Assembly (NCBI GenBank): GCA_965644295.1
Contig: CBFFRP010000025.1
Span: 124,001-188,000, forward strand
DNA length: 64,000 nt
Source: Paraphysomonas bandaiensis
Lineage: Eukaryota; Chrysophyceae
Direction of reading: 5' to 3'
Of the stretch, positions 8,769 through 19,656 are shown in pieces. The number at the start of each line of letters is the position of its first letter. Position 1 is the first letter of the stretch. The notes below the pieces were generated by a model. It had not been told where the DNA came from. It did not search any database and was given only the letters and a program-made list of their open reading frames with translations. Both the position numbers and the translations under genes were made by a program.

Positions 8769-11700
8769 ATGTCCGTCCTTTTATTCGGTACGGCAGAAAA
8801 TAATGAGAAGTGGACCGGAGAGTGGTACTTTGCTAAGAATAAAGCCAAAAGGAAGCGTTTCTCTTACAAGAAAGTTTCTCAATCTGCTCCACGAGATATG
8901 ATCAATTATGTCTCATTTATTCGTCCACCATCAGAGGGGGGACATTCAGGTAGAGGACGTGGACGTCGTGGAAGGGGTAGAGGACGAGGAAGAGGACATA
9001 ATCGGTCAAATGCAGACACTGTTGTTGTGGGGTACGGGCTGTATATTAGCTGTGTGTGTTTGTATTTACGATTCGATGTATGTAGTAACGACACTGGTAG
9101 TGATGATGGCGTGAATAAACTTCCTCATGACGATGTTACTGCCGAACAAGAGAAGGTGTCTGATCCAACAAACACCACTGGTGAAGAGAACATGAACAGT
9201 AGTGAACCTACCAATGAAGTGGCCACATCTTTGGAAAGTAAGGTTTCCAGTGAGAGTAAGGAAACCTTGGAAACCCAGGATACCACATATGATGATTCAA
9301 CTCAGCGCGAGAGATCTTCGTCGAATGTGAGTGATTCATCTGCACATGCAGAGGATGATAGTTCGACTCCTGTGGAAATACCTCCGAGGCATCCACTATT
9401 TGGTCTATGGGAGGGTTCCTTTATGGTTGGTGATCAGAAAGGTAGTCTACTCTCATCTACATTTAATTTCTTCAATGAAAGTGCATGCTGTGATTTACAA
9501 CTAGTTGCTTTATGTAACTAATGGTAAGTATGTTTGATTGCCCCTCAGGTGTTGAAGAGGAGGTCCATGAGTCATTCATATTGTACGCTTTTCACTCAGA
9601 CTCTCCACAACTTGAGGGCGCCCTTGACTCTGGTATTGATCCATCGTCAGCACTTGCTAACTTACCACCGTGCCCTAGGGTAAGAAACGTTATTGATATT
9701 GTTTTATCCCAATATAGTGCATGTGTGTTCGCCGATATATAATGTACTGTGTTTCTGACTTTTGCATGAAGTGGACTGTATCATTTGTGCGGGCTCTGCA
9801 TGAAGATGGGGGTAGGCATCCTGCTAAAGTTATTGAGAAGGCCAATGCAACTGAAACAGCCTGTCCTATGGAGACTGGAGATACAGGAAGCACTTCTACT
9901 AATCAGCACACTAATGGTACGGGATCTAGTACACATTCCGGAGTGGAGAAGGCAGCGAATGAAGAGGATGATGACGAACATACTGCCGAGGTTGATGTGA
10001 GTGCTACCTTGCACATTTGAATATGATAGTCGATGTGTCTCTGTCCACCCCGTATTTACTGTAGTACACTGACTCCTTATATAGAGCGGTGACGTTCCTG
10101 GTTTAGTTCCGCCTTCAGAAGAAGTAATGCTTATAGGATTTGGAAAGAATATATATGGGCGGTTCAGCATTGCTGGGGCATATAATCCGGCTGCTGGTAA
10201 GATGCAATGCTCTAGTGCAGCGCGGCGTAATTTTTTCCCCTAGGAACCTTGCGGTGTGAAAAGAAGTACATGCTCAGCAAGCTTGGTACATTATGCTATA
10301 GCATACGCTGTATTGAATAATAACGCTAAATAGGTGGAAGACCTAGGAAGTCGTCGATATCACCTCTATCCACTAGGCACGATGGATCAGATGAAGCCGT
10401 TCGAATGTCTACTAGACATCGATACCCCCCTACTCCTATGGATGCTTGGCATGAAGACCCTGTTCCTACACCAGCTTCAGCTGCTGTTCTATCTAATGGA
10501 ACCCCAGTTGACGAGTCATTTTCCCCGAGACCTCTACAGAAGAGGAGGTAGAGGAAGACCATATGGATAGTGTATGTTGATAAATGCGATTTTCCAGGAG
10601 GACTAGTTTGGGGGCTAGCACAAGTGCCGAGGAGGCGGCAATGACATCGAGCATTGGCTTCACCCCGTCCTACATGAAGTCCATTCAACAAGATCAGCTC
10701 TCAGATGCATACAGTGATGACATTCAAGATGACTATAGACATGCCTTTTATGACGAGGACACGGGAGATGTCTATGAGGGCGGGTACGTGACGAACTGCA
10801 TATTGTCTGTGTTGACGAAATATTTAGGTGGGAAAATGGGCTGAGGCACGGAAAGGTATATTTTACTGACCTCTGGAGTTTATCTAGTGATTGAGTTCTT
10901 TGTTGTGTGGCTAGGGTATTGCTCTTTTTCCTGACGGTACAATGTATGAGGGGACATGGGTAAATAGTGTGAAGTGAATTTATTTAAGTGCTTTACATCT
11001 TGTGTTAGTTGAACGGGAAAAAACACGGGTTCGGTCAATTGATGGATTCCAATAGACAAGTTATATTTTCAGGCGAGTGGTACGAGGGAAAGTTCAGTGG
11101 TAAAGGGGAATATATATACCTATCCACAGGGGATGTTTACACAGGTGTACTTATGTCGTTTATGCGGGTGCTGTGCGTCGTAATTGCTGTGTGCAGGAGA
11201 ATGGAAAGAAGGAGCAAGGCATGGAAAAGGTGAGTCTTATGATAGTATGTGTAAATGAAACGCAGTTTAATTGTGGGTAGGCGAATATGTCCGAGGTCAG
11301 GACGGCATCAGGTGTGCGATTTACAAGCTTCATTTAAAAATTCTTAATCACAATTTATCAGATACGTAGGAGACTGGAGAGACAATATGAGGCATGGACG
11401 GGTAAGAGTCGTATTTTGCGAGATGATTGACGAGAAGTTGTTAACTAGATGAACAGGGTGTACTAACGTGGCCTGATGGCTCATTCTATGAGGGAGAATT
11501 TGATCGTGATGCAAAGTAATAGTTCTTCTTTCTGCCACCGTAAGTGTTTTCTTATATATACGCTTGAAATTCAGGCATGGGAGAGGTGAGCTCCACCTAA
11601 GTAACGGATTTTACTATTCTGGCTATTGGGATATGAACTACATGGTAGTACCCTCAATGCTATATACTTTGCTCTCTTACATATGGGGCCATAGGAGGGG

Positions 11701-12129
11701 CGTGGAGTATGTGTGTTTCCTGATGGGCAGGAATACCAGGTGAATCTTTTTCACCATACTTGGGGTATCGTCAAGTAACATCTGTGCAGGGTGTTTTCAA
11801 GCGTGGATTAAAAGAGGGTCGTGGATCCATAAGATTTTCTGAGGTGAGACTATATATGACTAGCTATTACGGATGTTATACTCGCATTGTAACACCAGGG
11901 CGCGGTGTATGAAGGGCGGTTCAGAGAAGACGCCATGGATGGGCAGGGTACTCTAAAGGTATATAGCAATCCCTATTTGTTCCGTCGTTCAACAATGTCA
12001 CAACTGCTGTTTTAGATTCACAAGACCGTGCCTGGACCAGTGCCTGGTGAGGTTCTTATTCCTATAGAGATTCAGGCCGATATTAGGCGAATTCATCACC
12101 GTGCTGGATTTGGTAGCGATTCTCATTGA
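8769..12129 (+). CDS. MORN-repeat protein with RG-rich N-terminal region (20 exons)
   Basis: Twenty exons: 8769-9031, 9086-9480, 9549-9679, 9772-9996, 10085-10196, 10244-10285, 10334-10547, 10598-10783, 10828-10855, 10915-10959, 11009-11144, 11197-11229, 11281-11311, 11362-11401, 11457-11515, 11575-11644, 11695-11739, 11790-11843, 11899-11958 and 12016-12129, giving 760 residues. An RG-rich stretch at residues about 57 to 77 suggests RNA binding or arginine methylation. A central domain contains LFGLWEGSF and VMLIGFGKNIYGRFS. From exon 8 onward about ten MORN repeats (YEGxWxxGxxHGxG) run to near the C-terminus. MORN arrays bind lipids or form elongated scaffolds in protists. All joins keep phase. 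The least certain points are the exon 4 acceptor and whether the 54-base stop-free intron 1 is always removed. The biological role is not known. Confidence 0.85.
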
Positions 12130-12916
12130 TTAGTTTTTCGAAATGTGTTTAATGTAGTATTATTAATAATGAAATAAGTGTAGCCTCGTATATAAAATGC
12201 GCTTTACTGTGATCTAATTACGAATGCATTCATTTTTTCATGAAACAGTAGGAAGGAACGACTTTACGACTATGTGCGAATGAATAAAGTGTAGCTGTTC
12301 TCTCAATGAAATTTATGTCTGTTGAGCTTCGCCGGGTTTGATCACGTGAATCAGTCCGATTATCATTGCATGTGTCGAAAAATAGTTACAGTAGTTAACA
12401 GAATATTCTATTGAAATCTACTTGTCAAAATCGCCATTAATAAACTCAAGTTTAGAATCAATTTATGACAAAATAATTCAACCATATTGATATATACCGT
12501 AAACATAGAGTTGTAACAATTGTAAAGGTTGTATACAGTATACAGATGCATGTCTTTACAGAAATATTATTAATGTCAAAACAAATTTGAGGCAACCAAG
12601 CCAATAATAAGTTAAGAATGTGAAAGAGTGTAGTGAACAGTGAAACCATTATTGTTTAGCATTCATACTCCCTTTTCGTTACACTAATCATAATTTAAAA
12701 GTGATGTTTATTTCAAAAATTCAATACTAATGATGCTCTGTTGTGTAAACTATAACTAAAGAAAACAATATATCTCTTATTATAGATACACTACATATGC
12801 TACACAGAAAATTGATTTTGCTACTTGAACAACAAATATATATGATAGAGTGAACGACGCTCTGACGAAACAACACCCCACATATATTGAAGTCTTGCAC
12901 GACTAGAGCATATCAA
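12130..12916. other. Convergent intergenic region, no gene seen
   Basis: AT-rich region between the convergent MORN and aminotransferase genes, presumably holding both 3' untranslated regions. Small frames occur on the minus strand (for example 12458-12649) but have no recognisable content. Confidence 0.4.
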
Positions 12917-14941
12917 CTATTCGGGAATCGCAATTCCTTCTGACTCAGTCAATCTGTGATAAGCACTTTGAATTCGTTCTGTAATTGGCCTACGGCTATC
13001 CAAAGTAGTGGTGGAATTGTCATAGTATCCAATGGGGCGACCATCGATTGATGTGACTGGAGTTATCTCCCCCATTGTTCCGGTGGTAAATACTTCGTCT
13101 GCACTGTAAAACTCAGATAGAGAAATCCGCCTCTCAACAACAGGAGGAATGCCTTCCAATCCCGCAACAACGTCAATTACTGTTCGCCTCGTTATTCCTG
13201 AAATAATGACAAAAATGAAAAACTATCGTCGATAAGTATTTTCCAAACCTGGAAGACAGAAATCAGGACTGGGAGTTGAAACAACTTCTCCTTTAACTAT
13301 GAAAACGTTAGTGGCGTTGGTTTCACTCACGTAGCCATCAGGATCCAGCATTAGTGCATCCTCTGCGCCAGTTTGATTGGCTTGTATCTTGGGCAGAACT
13401 GTAAAAAACATACACAATGTAACGAACAACTACTACACCGCCTCACCACTTACTGTTATTGATCATGTTGCAATGGTGGATCTTGGAATCAATGCAATTA
13501 GGAGAGTTGCGACGCACTGTAGCTGAGGTTAGTTTTATACCCACATTATTGTCGTATGTAGCCGCGTTTCCAACAGGCTTCCACTCCGCTACGACTAGTA
13601 CCACACAACCGAAGATGTTAAAGATGGGGTTCATGCTCGACGTCACCTGCGCGCAATATATTAGTGAAGTGGAGAGAATTATCGTTATGCTCACTTTGGT
13701 TCCCCGGGAAAGAGTAACCCGAACATGTACGTCGGTCCTCATGTCATTCGCTAAATCCCATATCATAATTAGCTCTTTATAATAACGTTATTATAATACC
13801 TCGAAGTGTGTTGAAAATGGCGATGCGCAGGTAGTCTCTACTGGGCACACCTTCATATGCAAGTGCTCTCGCCGAGTCCATCAATCTATCAAGATGTTCC
13901 TCCATCTTAAACACCTTGCCGTCATATACACGCATGCCTTCCCACACCCCATCCCCCCCCTGTGCGAGTGAGTCAAAAACTGATACCTTGGCAAACTCCC
14001 GTGGCACCAAGCGATCTCCAACCCACACTAGAATGTCGGCGTTGCGAGGGTCTGTCAGAGAGTCTGCAGAAACAGAGTTTACCGCTCCTGGACTATGTGA
14101 AAGTCCACGAGAGAACACATCTTGACCTATCGCATGAACTCTCAAAAGCTCGTAAAAGTGCAAGGATTCTCGGTAAAGGTCCATCTGAGAGGACGTGATT
14201 GCTGAATACAAAGTATCAACTCCATCAGTGCAATCAGAAAATCCAGATGTCTTGTGAACTCCATCATACCAAAATGATGCCCACATACTATATAAATATA
14301 AGTTATACAAAAATATATGCTTTGTCATGTATATACCCATCACAAGACTTGGGTCCAGGTGGCCAGCTGAGTTGCTCCGTAAAAAACGGTATATTTAGTC
14401 GAGTGCACATTTCAGAAAGTACATTCTGTGCATCCCGCTTCAGTAACCCCGCATCGACAACAAGAGGAGGGTTTCCTGTATGTTTGCGTAGTGCCATAAA
14501 CAGTTGCACAAGTTGAAACATATTCGTTGGATCATTTTCCGCTTCATTATGAATCGCTTCTTTTCGATTCCAAGACATGATAATTTCTAATGGATTCCTG
14601 ATTAGAATGACATGCTTAGATCCAGATGAGCATAACAGACTCATATCAATATCACTCGTAAACTGCTTTACTATATGCTTCACGTAGACTAGTTTCTCCC
14701 CATTCGCCTCCTCATTCAGTTTTGTCAGTACCTCATTCTCGTTTTCAGTTTCAAGTGTCATTTGATGTCTATAGGGACGATAAGAGCTCGCATGTTTCTT
14801 TAAGTAATGGGAATAAAGAGGCTCATCGACTGCTTTACAGTCTGGTCGTTGAAAGAAAGAGTACATTAGTGCTGTGGAGAGACTACGAGGACCCGACCAT
14901 ACGTGAATTATACGTGTGGGAGTGCAGCCTTCCTCTGACAT
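12917..14941 (-). CDS. Sulfotransferase-like / class IV aminotransferase fusion (plant BCAT-like protein type)
   Basis: Six exons: 14337-14941, 13800-14287, 13695-13750, 13454-13646, 13249-13398 and 12917-13197, giving 590 residues. Residues about 8 to 225 resemble a sulfotransferase-type P-loop domain: IIHVWSGPRSLSTALMYSF, DEPLY, then HVILIRNPLEII. From about 275 onward is a class IV PLP aminotransferase: VSVFDSLAQGGDGVWEGMRVY, RVTLSRG, SATVRRNSPNCIDSKIHH with the PLP lysine in SKIH, DGYVSETNATN, and TTGTMGEITPV. The same two-domain order occurs in plant 'branched-chain-amino-acid aminotransferase-like' proteins, which are of similar length. The PLP half should transaminate an amino or keto acid; the N-terminal half has no assigned substrate. 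The ATG at 14941 is used because the frame upstream lacks an ATG. It is head-to-head with the SagB-like gene at 299 bases. Confidence 0.92.
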
Positions 14942-15240
14942 TGTTAGATATGTGTATCTATATGGACTGCGTATATAGAAGCACGAACAACAAACAGGCT
15001 GTGAGTATACGAATATACGGAGTGCTTGTGAGACTTTCACTTCTAAAGACTTCGAAGTACTTGAGTTTCATGTGTATCACATAGCAGCACAGTATTCCTC
15101 AATACTCTATACTGGATGCTGTATATGTTACTGACGTAGAATCTGTGTGTGGGATTCGCAGAAATCTTTCCGGAAGTGTGATGTGGAATACTGATTATAG
15201 TGGAGTTTTTATTGAGTAAACCACAGTTTACAGACATAAA
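14942..15240. promoter_or_regulatory. Short divergent promoter region
   Basis: Only 299 bases separate the start codons of the aminotransferase fusion (minus) and the nitroreductase gene (plus). A shared bidirectional promoter is likely. No specific element is recognised. Confidence 0.5.
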
Positions 15241-17181
15241 ATGGAGGATTTTGAGGTTTCGAGGGCCCATTCTACACTGCAGCAGTGTACGAGGGCGGTG
15301 TGTATGTTCGGTGAAGAAGTGAAGAGCTCTCATGCATTGCAGAGAACGAAGTCATTACCAGCTCGCTGGTGTGTAGACTGCATGGTTGCTGTCGCGTTGG
15401 TAATACACAGTTTATTATCTTTAGTTTACGTCGCAATGGCATCGAAACATGTATCAAAACCACTAGATGTAGTGTCAAGATACCACATTGAAACAAAGCA
15501 TCATTTCAATCGACACAGCCGATCGCTTGGGTACTTGGATTGGGCAACGCAGCCTTCTCCGTGGCGAAGATATACTAATGCTAAGCTTGTAGAGCTACCG
15601 TTTTCATACAATGAAGATAGGTCTCCGCCGTATCATCAGCTATATACAAGAAGATCACTGTCCCCTCAACCGCTATCTATCTCCACAATGTCTAAATTCC
15701 TTGAACTTGCACTTGGGCTCACTTCATGGAAGAAAGCTGGACAGTCAATGTGGGCTTTGCGCAGTAACCCATCGTCTGGCAATCTCCATCCGACAGAAGG
15801 GTATGTAATTCTTCCGAGTTCTTCTTTTGCCGATGCCGGGCTTTACCACTATGCCCCTAAGGAACATGGACTTGAACTACGTGCAAAATTCAATCATGAA
15901 GATGTTATACAACTTCTATCCAGTTTTCCAGCAGGGGCGTTTATTATGGGGCTTACGTCTGTTCACTGGAGAGAGGCTTGGAAGTATGGAGAACGGGCCT
16001 TTCGTTACTGTAATCACGACGTCGGGCATGCCATTGCTTCCATACGTTTGTCAGCTGCAAGTTTCGGGTGGAAAGCGCTGATTTTAGATAGCAATAGTGA
16101 ATTTGACGTAGGGAAATTACTGGGAACCTCAAGAGCACAGGACTACTACAATGATGAAAGAGATCACCCAGATTGTCTGATGGTTGTGTGGCCAATGCAA
16201 TCTGAGAGGGACAGTGTGGCTCTTCCCCTACATTTAAGCTCGGCTGCAGTAGACAGCGTAATTGATGGTGCAGTGTGGTCGGGAATGACTAATCGTCTGA
16301 GCCGGAAGCACGAGATCGACTGGGACATTATAGAAGACGTAGCTCTGGCCACCAGCAAAAATACATCTGATCATTCTTTTCATACCACTCCTCTGTCTGT
16401 GAGAAAAGATGACGTCGCATCAGAACAATGTGATAGAAATGAGTCTTCCCAAACCGCTGCTAAGATTTTTAGACAGAGAAGAAGTGCAGTAAACTTTGAC
16501 GGCCGGTCCTATATGCCTTTCGAAACATTTTGCAGAATTTTGTATCGCGCTTTACCTAGCGATGAATTACCCGTATGGGATGTATGGCCTTACCGCCCCA
16601 CCGTCCACTTGGCGATATTTGTGCACAGAGTACATGGGCTTCAGCCTGGACTCTATTTTTTGCCCCGTGGCAACGGATCTATTGAGGAAATCATGGCAGC
16701 AATGTCGTCACGTTCGTTTGAATGGTCCTCTGTATCGACTCCGCCCGATAACGAACTCCCTCTCTATCGACTTCACACAGGGGATCTACGTGGCCTAGCG
16801 AAACGAGTTAGTTGTAACCAAGATATCGCAGCAGATAGCGCATTTTCCCTTGGAATGATTGCTGAATTCTCATCGCACTTGGAGTTAAAAGGACCATGGT
16901 GGTATAAACGTATGTTTTGGTAAGTATTCCCGACATAATAAAAAAGATTCACTTTCGTTTTATGCAGGGAGGCTGGAATTATTGGTCACATGCTGTACGT
17001 TGAATCCGAGGCGATGGGATTTAGGTCAACAGGAATTGGGTGCTTTTACGATGACGCTGTGCATGATATACTGGGGCTGTCAGATTTAAGTTATCAGTCA
17101 TTATATCATTTTACAGTAGGCGTTCCAGTGGAAGATACAAGGGTAATGTCGCTACCACCTTATCATCATTTAAGTCGGTAG
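15241..17181 (+). CDS. SagB/ThcOx-type tandem nitroreductase-fold protein
   Basis: Two exons, 15241-16919 and 16968-17181 (48-base intron), giving 630 residues. The N-terminus has about 60 extra residues with a hydrophobic segment at about 41 to 62. It is followed by a region strongly like bacterial two-domain SagB/ThcOx dehydrogenases: SRYHIETKHHFNRHSRSLGYLDWATQPSP, here shortened to RYHIETKHHF and LGYLDWATQP, then ALRSNPSSGNLHPTEGY, YHYAPKEHGLELR and NHDVGHAIASIRLSAASFGW. A second nitroreductase-like half starts near residue 400 with FRQRRSAVNFDGR and ends with EAGIIGHMLYVESEAMGFRSTGIG. The SNPSSGNLHP loop should contact FMN. The substrate is unknown. An ATG at 15436, after the hydrophobic segment, is an alternative start. 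The bacterial resemblance, broken by one host-type intron, suggests an old transfer. Confidence 0.88.
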
Positions 17182-17930
17182 TCCACTGTACACTTTATTA
17201 GTATCTTGTGTATTATACATCATTTGCTTAGTATATACAAGTACGTATACTAAATAATCTCTCCAGTATTATTGATCTAGAATATTCGTAGCACTCCAAT
17301 ATGTGAGATATAAATTGCTAGAAATAGTAGAGACCATTGCGTGAAAAGAAGCTTGACTATACAGTCGAAAGCGGACTACCAATTAAAACTGGCCTCGTTG
17401 CAATATTCTTGTGTTGTTATTAACCCTATGTTGCTGAAATATTGCTGCAAGCTACAATGAATATACCCAGACACAGTTGCTTTGTACAACAAGGGACCTT
17501 CTCTAATATTAAGAAGCACCTTGAAAGGACTCTCTTTAGGTAACGTCATATCAGCAGACAGCTAATCTTCATAACTAACTTCTAATCGGACTATAGACGA
17601 TGCAATATCTTTCCCTCTCTTCTCATTGTGTGAGTGTCCATTGCAGCTGAGAGTGTATTATTGGGACAAACGGACCAACGTATTGATGGAATACAAAGAG
17701 TACGTAGTGTCAGAAATACGGTTGACATACTAGTAGTCTCCTGTAGTCTGCTCTGTGTGTGGCTGTTGGAAAATCTGATGAGTGACGTATAGAGCCCATG
17801 TCCATATGTATGGATACTCCTCAGTTACATGTCTAGATGAGGGAACATCATGCACGTCGCTGTTCTCTTGTAGTGTGGTCTCAAATAACTATCACTTCTA
17901 ACTTATTCAAGCATCTGACAGATAAAAATA
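17182..17930. other. Intergenic region, no gene seen
   Basis: A 749-base gap between two plus-strand genes. It should contain the 3' untranslated region of the nitroreductase gene and the promoter of the C39-like gene. I see no repeat or open frame worth reporting. Confidence 0.4.
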
Positions 17931-18521
17931 ATGGTTTTCAGGATTGTTGGCGCCGTGTTAGTGTCTCTCTCTCTGGTGAGTGCTGTGGATATCAGCCAAG
18001 AGACTGCAGGGAACGCATGGGAATTTAAATCCGATGGTGTGATTCTGGAGGGACTAAACTCCTCATCGACATCTTATGGGTGGACGGAGTACAAGCAATG
18101 TGACAGTCGTTGGGCTAATGAGCAGCTAGGAACTTGCTCTGGTACCACCATTTGCTCTGCTGGATGTGCCATGACATCCGTTGCTATGATACTTCACACT
18201 AAGGGATCAGGCAAGGACCCTTCTTCCTTAAACAAGTGGCTCAAGAATAATGGTGGCTATTCTGGTGGATGCAACATATACTGGGGAAGTGTTGATGCCC
18301 TTGGCTACACCACGTTTATGGGAAAGCAAAAGGCTTCTGAGTCAGAGATATGCAATGGGCTCGCCAAAGGGCACGGCATTGTGGCCAACGTGCACGGTGG
18401 ATCTCACTGGGTACTACTAACTGCCTGTAAGGGCAACGGTGTCTACTATGTCAACGACCCCGGGTACAGCACCACTACATATAAGCACTCTGATATATTG
18501 GAGGAGGCCGTATATCATTAA
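17931..18521 (+). CDS. Secreted C39-like cysteine peptidase family protein
   Basis: A single-exon protein of 196 residues. It starts with a signal peptide (hydrophobic residues about 4 to 17, cleavage likely after VSAV or SA). The mature part matches the peptidase C39-like fold: YKQCDSRWANEQLG, then CSAGCAMTSVAMIL with the candidate catalytic cysteine, LNKWLKNNGGY, GGSHWVLLTACKGNG with the candidate histidine, and YYVNDPGY with the third-position aspartate. Eight or more cysteines suggest disulfides in a secreted protein. Eukaryotic members of this family are found in ciliates and other protists and are presumed lysosomal or digestive. The ATG at 17931 gives an exact signal peptide; an upstream overlapping frame is a shadow. 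Substrate and activity are not proven. Confidence 0.85.
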   Translation: MVFRIVGAVLVSLSLVSAVDISQETAGNAWEFKSDGVILEGLNSSSTSYGWTEYKQCDSRWANEQLGTCSGTTICSAGCAMTSVAMILHTKGSGKDPSSLNKWLKNNGGYSGGCNIYWGSVDALGYTTFMGKQKASESEICNGLAKGHGIVANVHGGSHWVLLTACKGNGVYYVNDPGYSTTTYKHSDILEEAVYH

Positions 18522-18625
18522 GTGCTTAAAATATAATGTATGCTTTCCAGCGCTGCGGTTATTGAATGAACTCATATTGACTGATACAAGAGTGAAGTTC
18601 TCCACTATATATTAATACTATGCTA

Positions 18626-18840
18626 TTATTGAGGAGTCTTTAGTTGCGCCACGTCATATGCTTGTTTTATCACACCATGGCGATTGATTGCATCCTCCAT
18701 GACGCTGAAGTTCCATGTATCGAAAAACTGAAACTGGATGTCTGCATTTGATCCGTTTATGTCATCAATAATAATATATTGTGTTTTTTTGTTACCTTTA
18801 TTTTCTACAGTTTTAGGAATGTGGGGAGAAGTTGTCCTTT
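18626..18840 (-). CDS. Orphan terminal exon of an unidentified gene (putative)
   Basis: On the minus strand, a stop-free frame reads PHIPKTVENKG, then QYIIIDDINGSNADIQFQFF, DTWNFSVMEDAINRHGV and IKQAYDVAQLKTPQ before a stop at 18626. The composition looks like real protein rather than shadow. No ATG or clear partner exon is found upstream, where the frame runs into a stop and then into repeat DNA at 18932. I do not recognise the family. It could be the last exon of a gene disrupted by the repeat insertion, or a chance frame. Confidence 0.3.
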
Positions 18841-18931
18841 TCGATTTGTGGATGTGGATAGATCTTGTGAATTAGATCTGCTGTTAGAGCTGTAGTTCTA
18901 AGGTACTGGAATTATGACCGTTAGTCGAAGA

Positions 18932-19198
18932 ATACAGTAGTGGTTAACAGTATTATGAGAAGTAACAACATGATGGCTACTGTAGTAATGAAACTGAATA
19001 TAAGATAGTGATCATACAAGATAGTGACGATGTAGGATCGTACGAGAAATGATTGGTCGTAGAGAGTAGAGATAACATGAAATTGATGAATGAGAAGAGA
19101 TATTGATTATAATTTTATAATAAGCTTAATGAGCGAATACACGTCCAGTTAACTTAGTAAATCATCCAATTGCGTCATAACTTGACAGAAACTAATAC
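18932..19198 (+). repeat. Composite dispersed repeat, module 2 copy
   Basis: Shares long near-identical blocks with 61973-62230: TGGTTAACAGTATTATGAGA, TGTAGTAATGAAACTGAATA, ACAAGATAGTGACGATGTA, AGAAATGATTGGTCGTAGAG, GATAACATGAAATTGATGAA and CATAACTTGACAG at the end. The order and spacing are the same, with small indels. No coding capacity is seen in this module. Confidence 0.85.
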
Positions 19199-19656
19199 AC
19201 AATCGTAACCAACATCTATCATACAAGATCAACAACAAGTAGAAGAGCACATACATGAATTAATACCAGGGATGTTTATAAATTATACCAGGGAAGGAAC
19301 TAAGTGCATTGTATTTATAGTATATACTCTTTGGTATTCAAACAAGTAACACGAACAACAATATGCAATATGTAGAGCTATGATAGAGTGATAGAGGATA
19401 GAGCGCTAAAAGATTTTTTAGTGTCCATAGTAAAACAATTATCCTTATTGCCTGTATCGAAAATTTGGAGTTTATAACTTCTCCTTACAGTTAAAACATC
19501 TTTAATACAATAATTTTACACGGGTATTGAAGAATGGCAGTTGGCATTCAAGACGTCACAAATACATTTCAGCATGATTCATAGTTTACATCAACACCTG
19601 ATATTACTAGCTAGTTATGTTATTTACAATAAATCCAGTGCAAGAGAAAATAAAGC
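19199..19656. other. Intergenic region, no gene seen
   Basis: AT-rich DNA downstream of the composite repeat and 3' of the EF-hand gene. It probably includes that gene's 3' untranslated region. Nothing else is recognised. Confidence 0.35.

Noticed and set aside
14942-15040. N-terminal extension of the aminotransferase fusion
   Set aside because: The upstream frame begins with GTG rather than ATG and would place a hydrophobic stretch before a domain that normally starts near the N-terminus. I cannot exclude an upstream exon.
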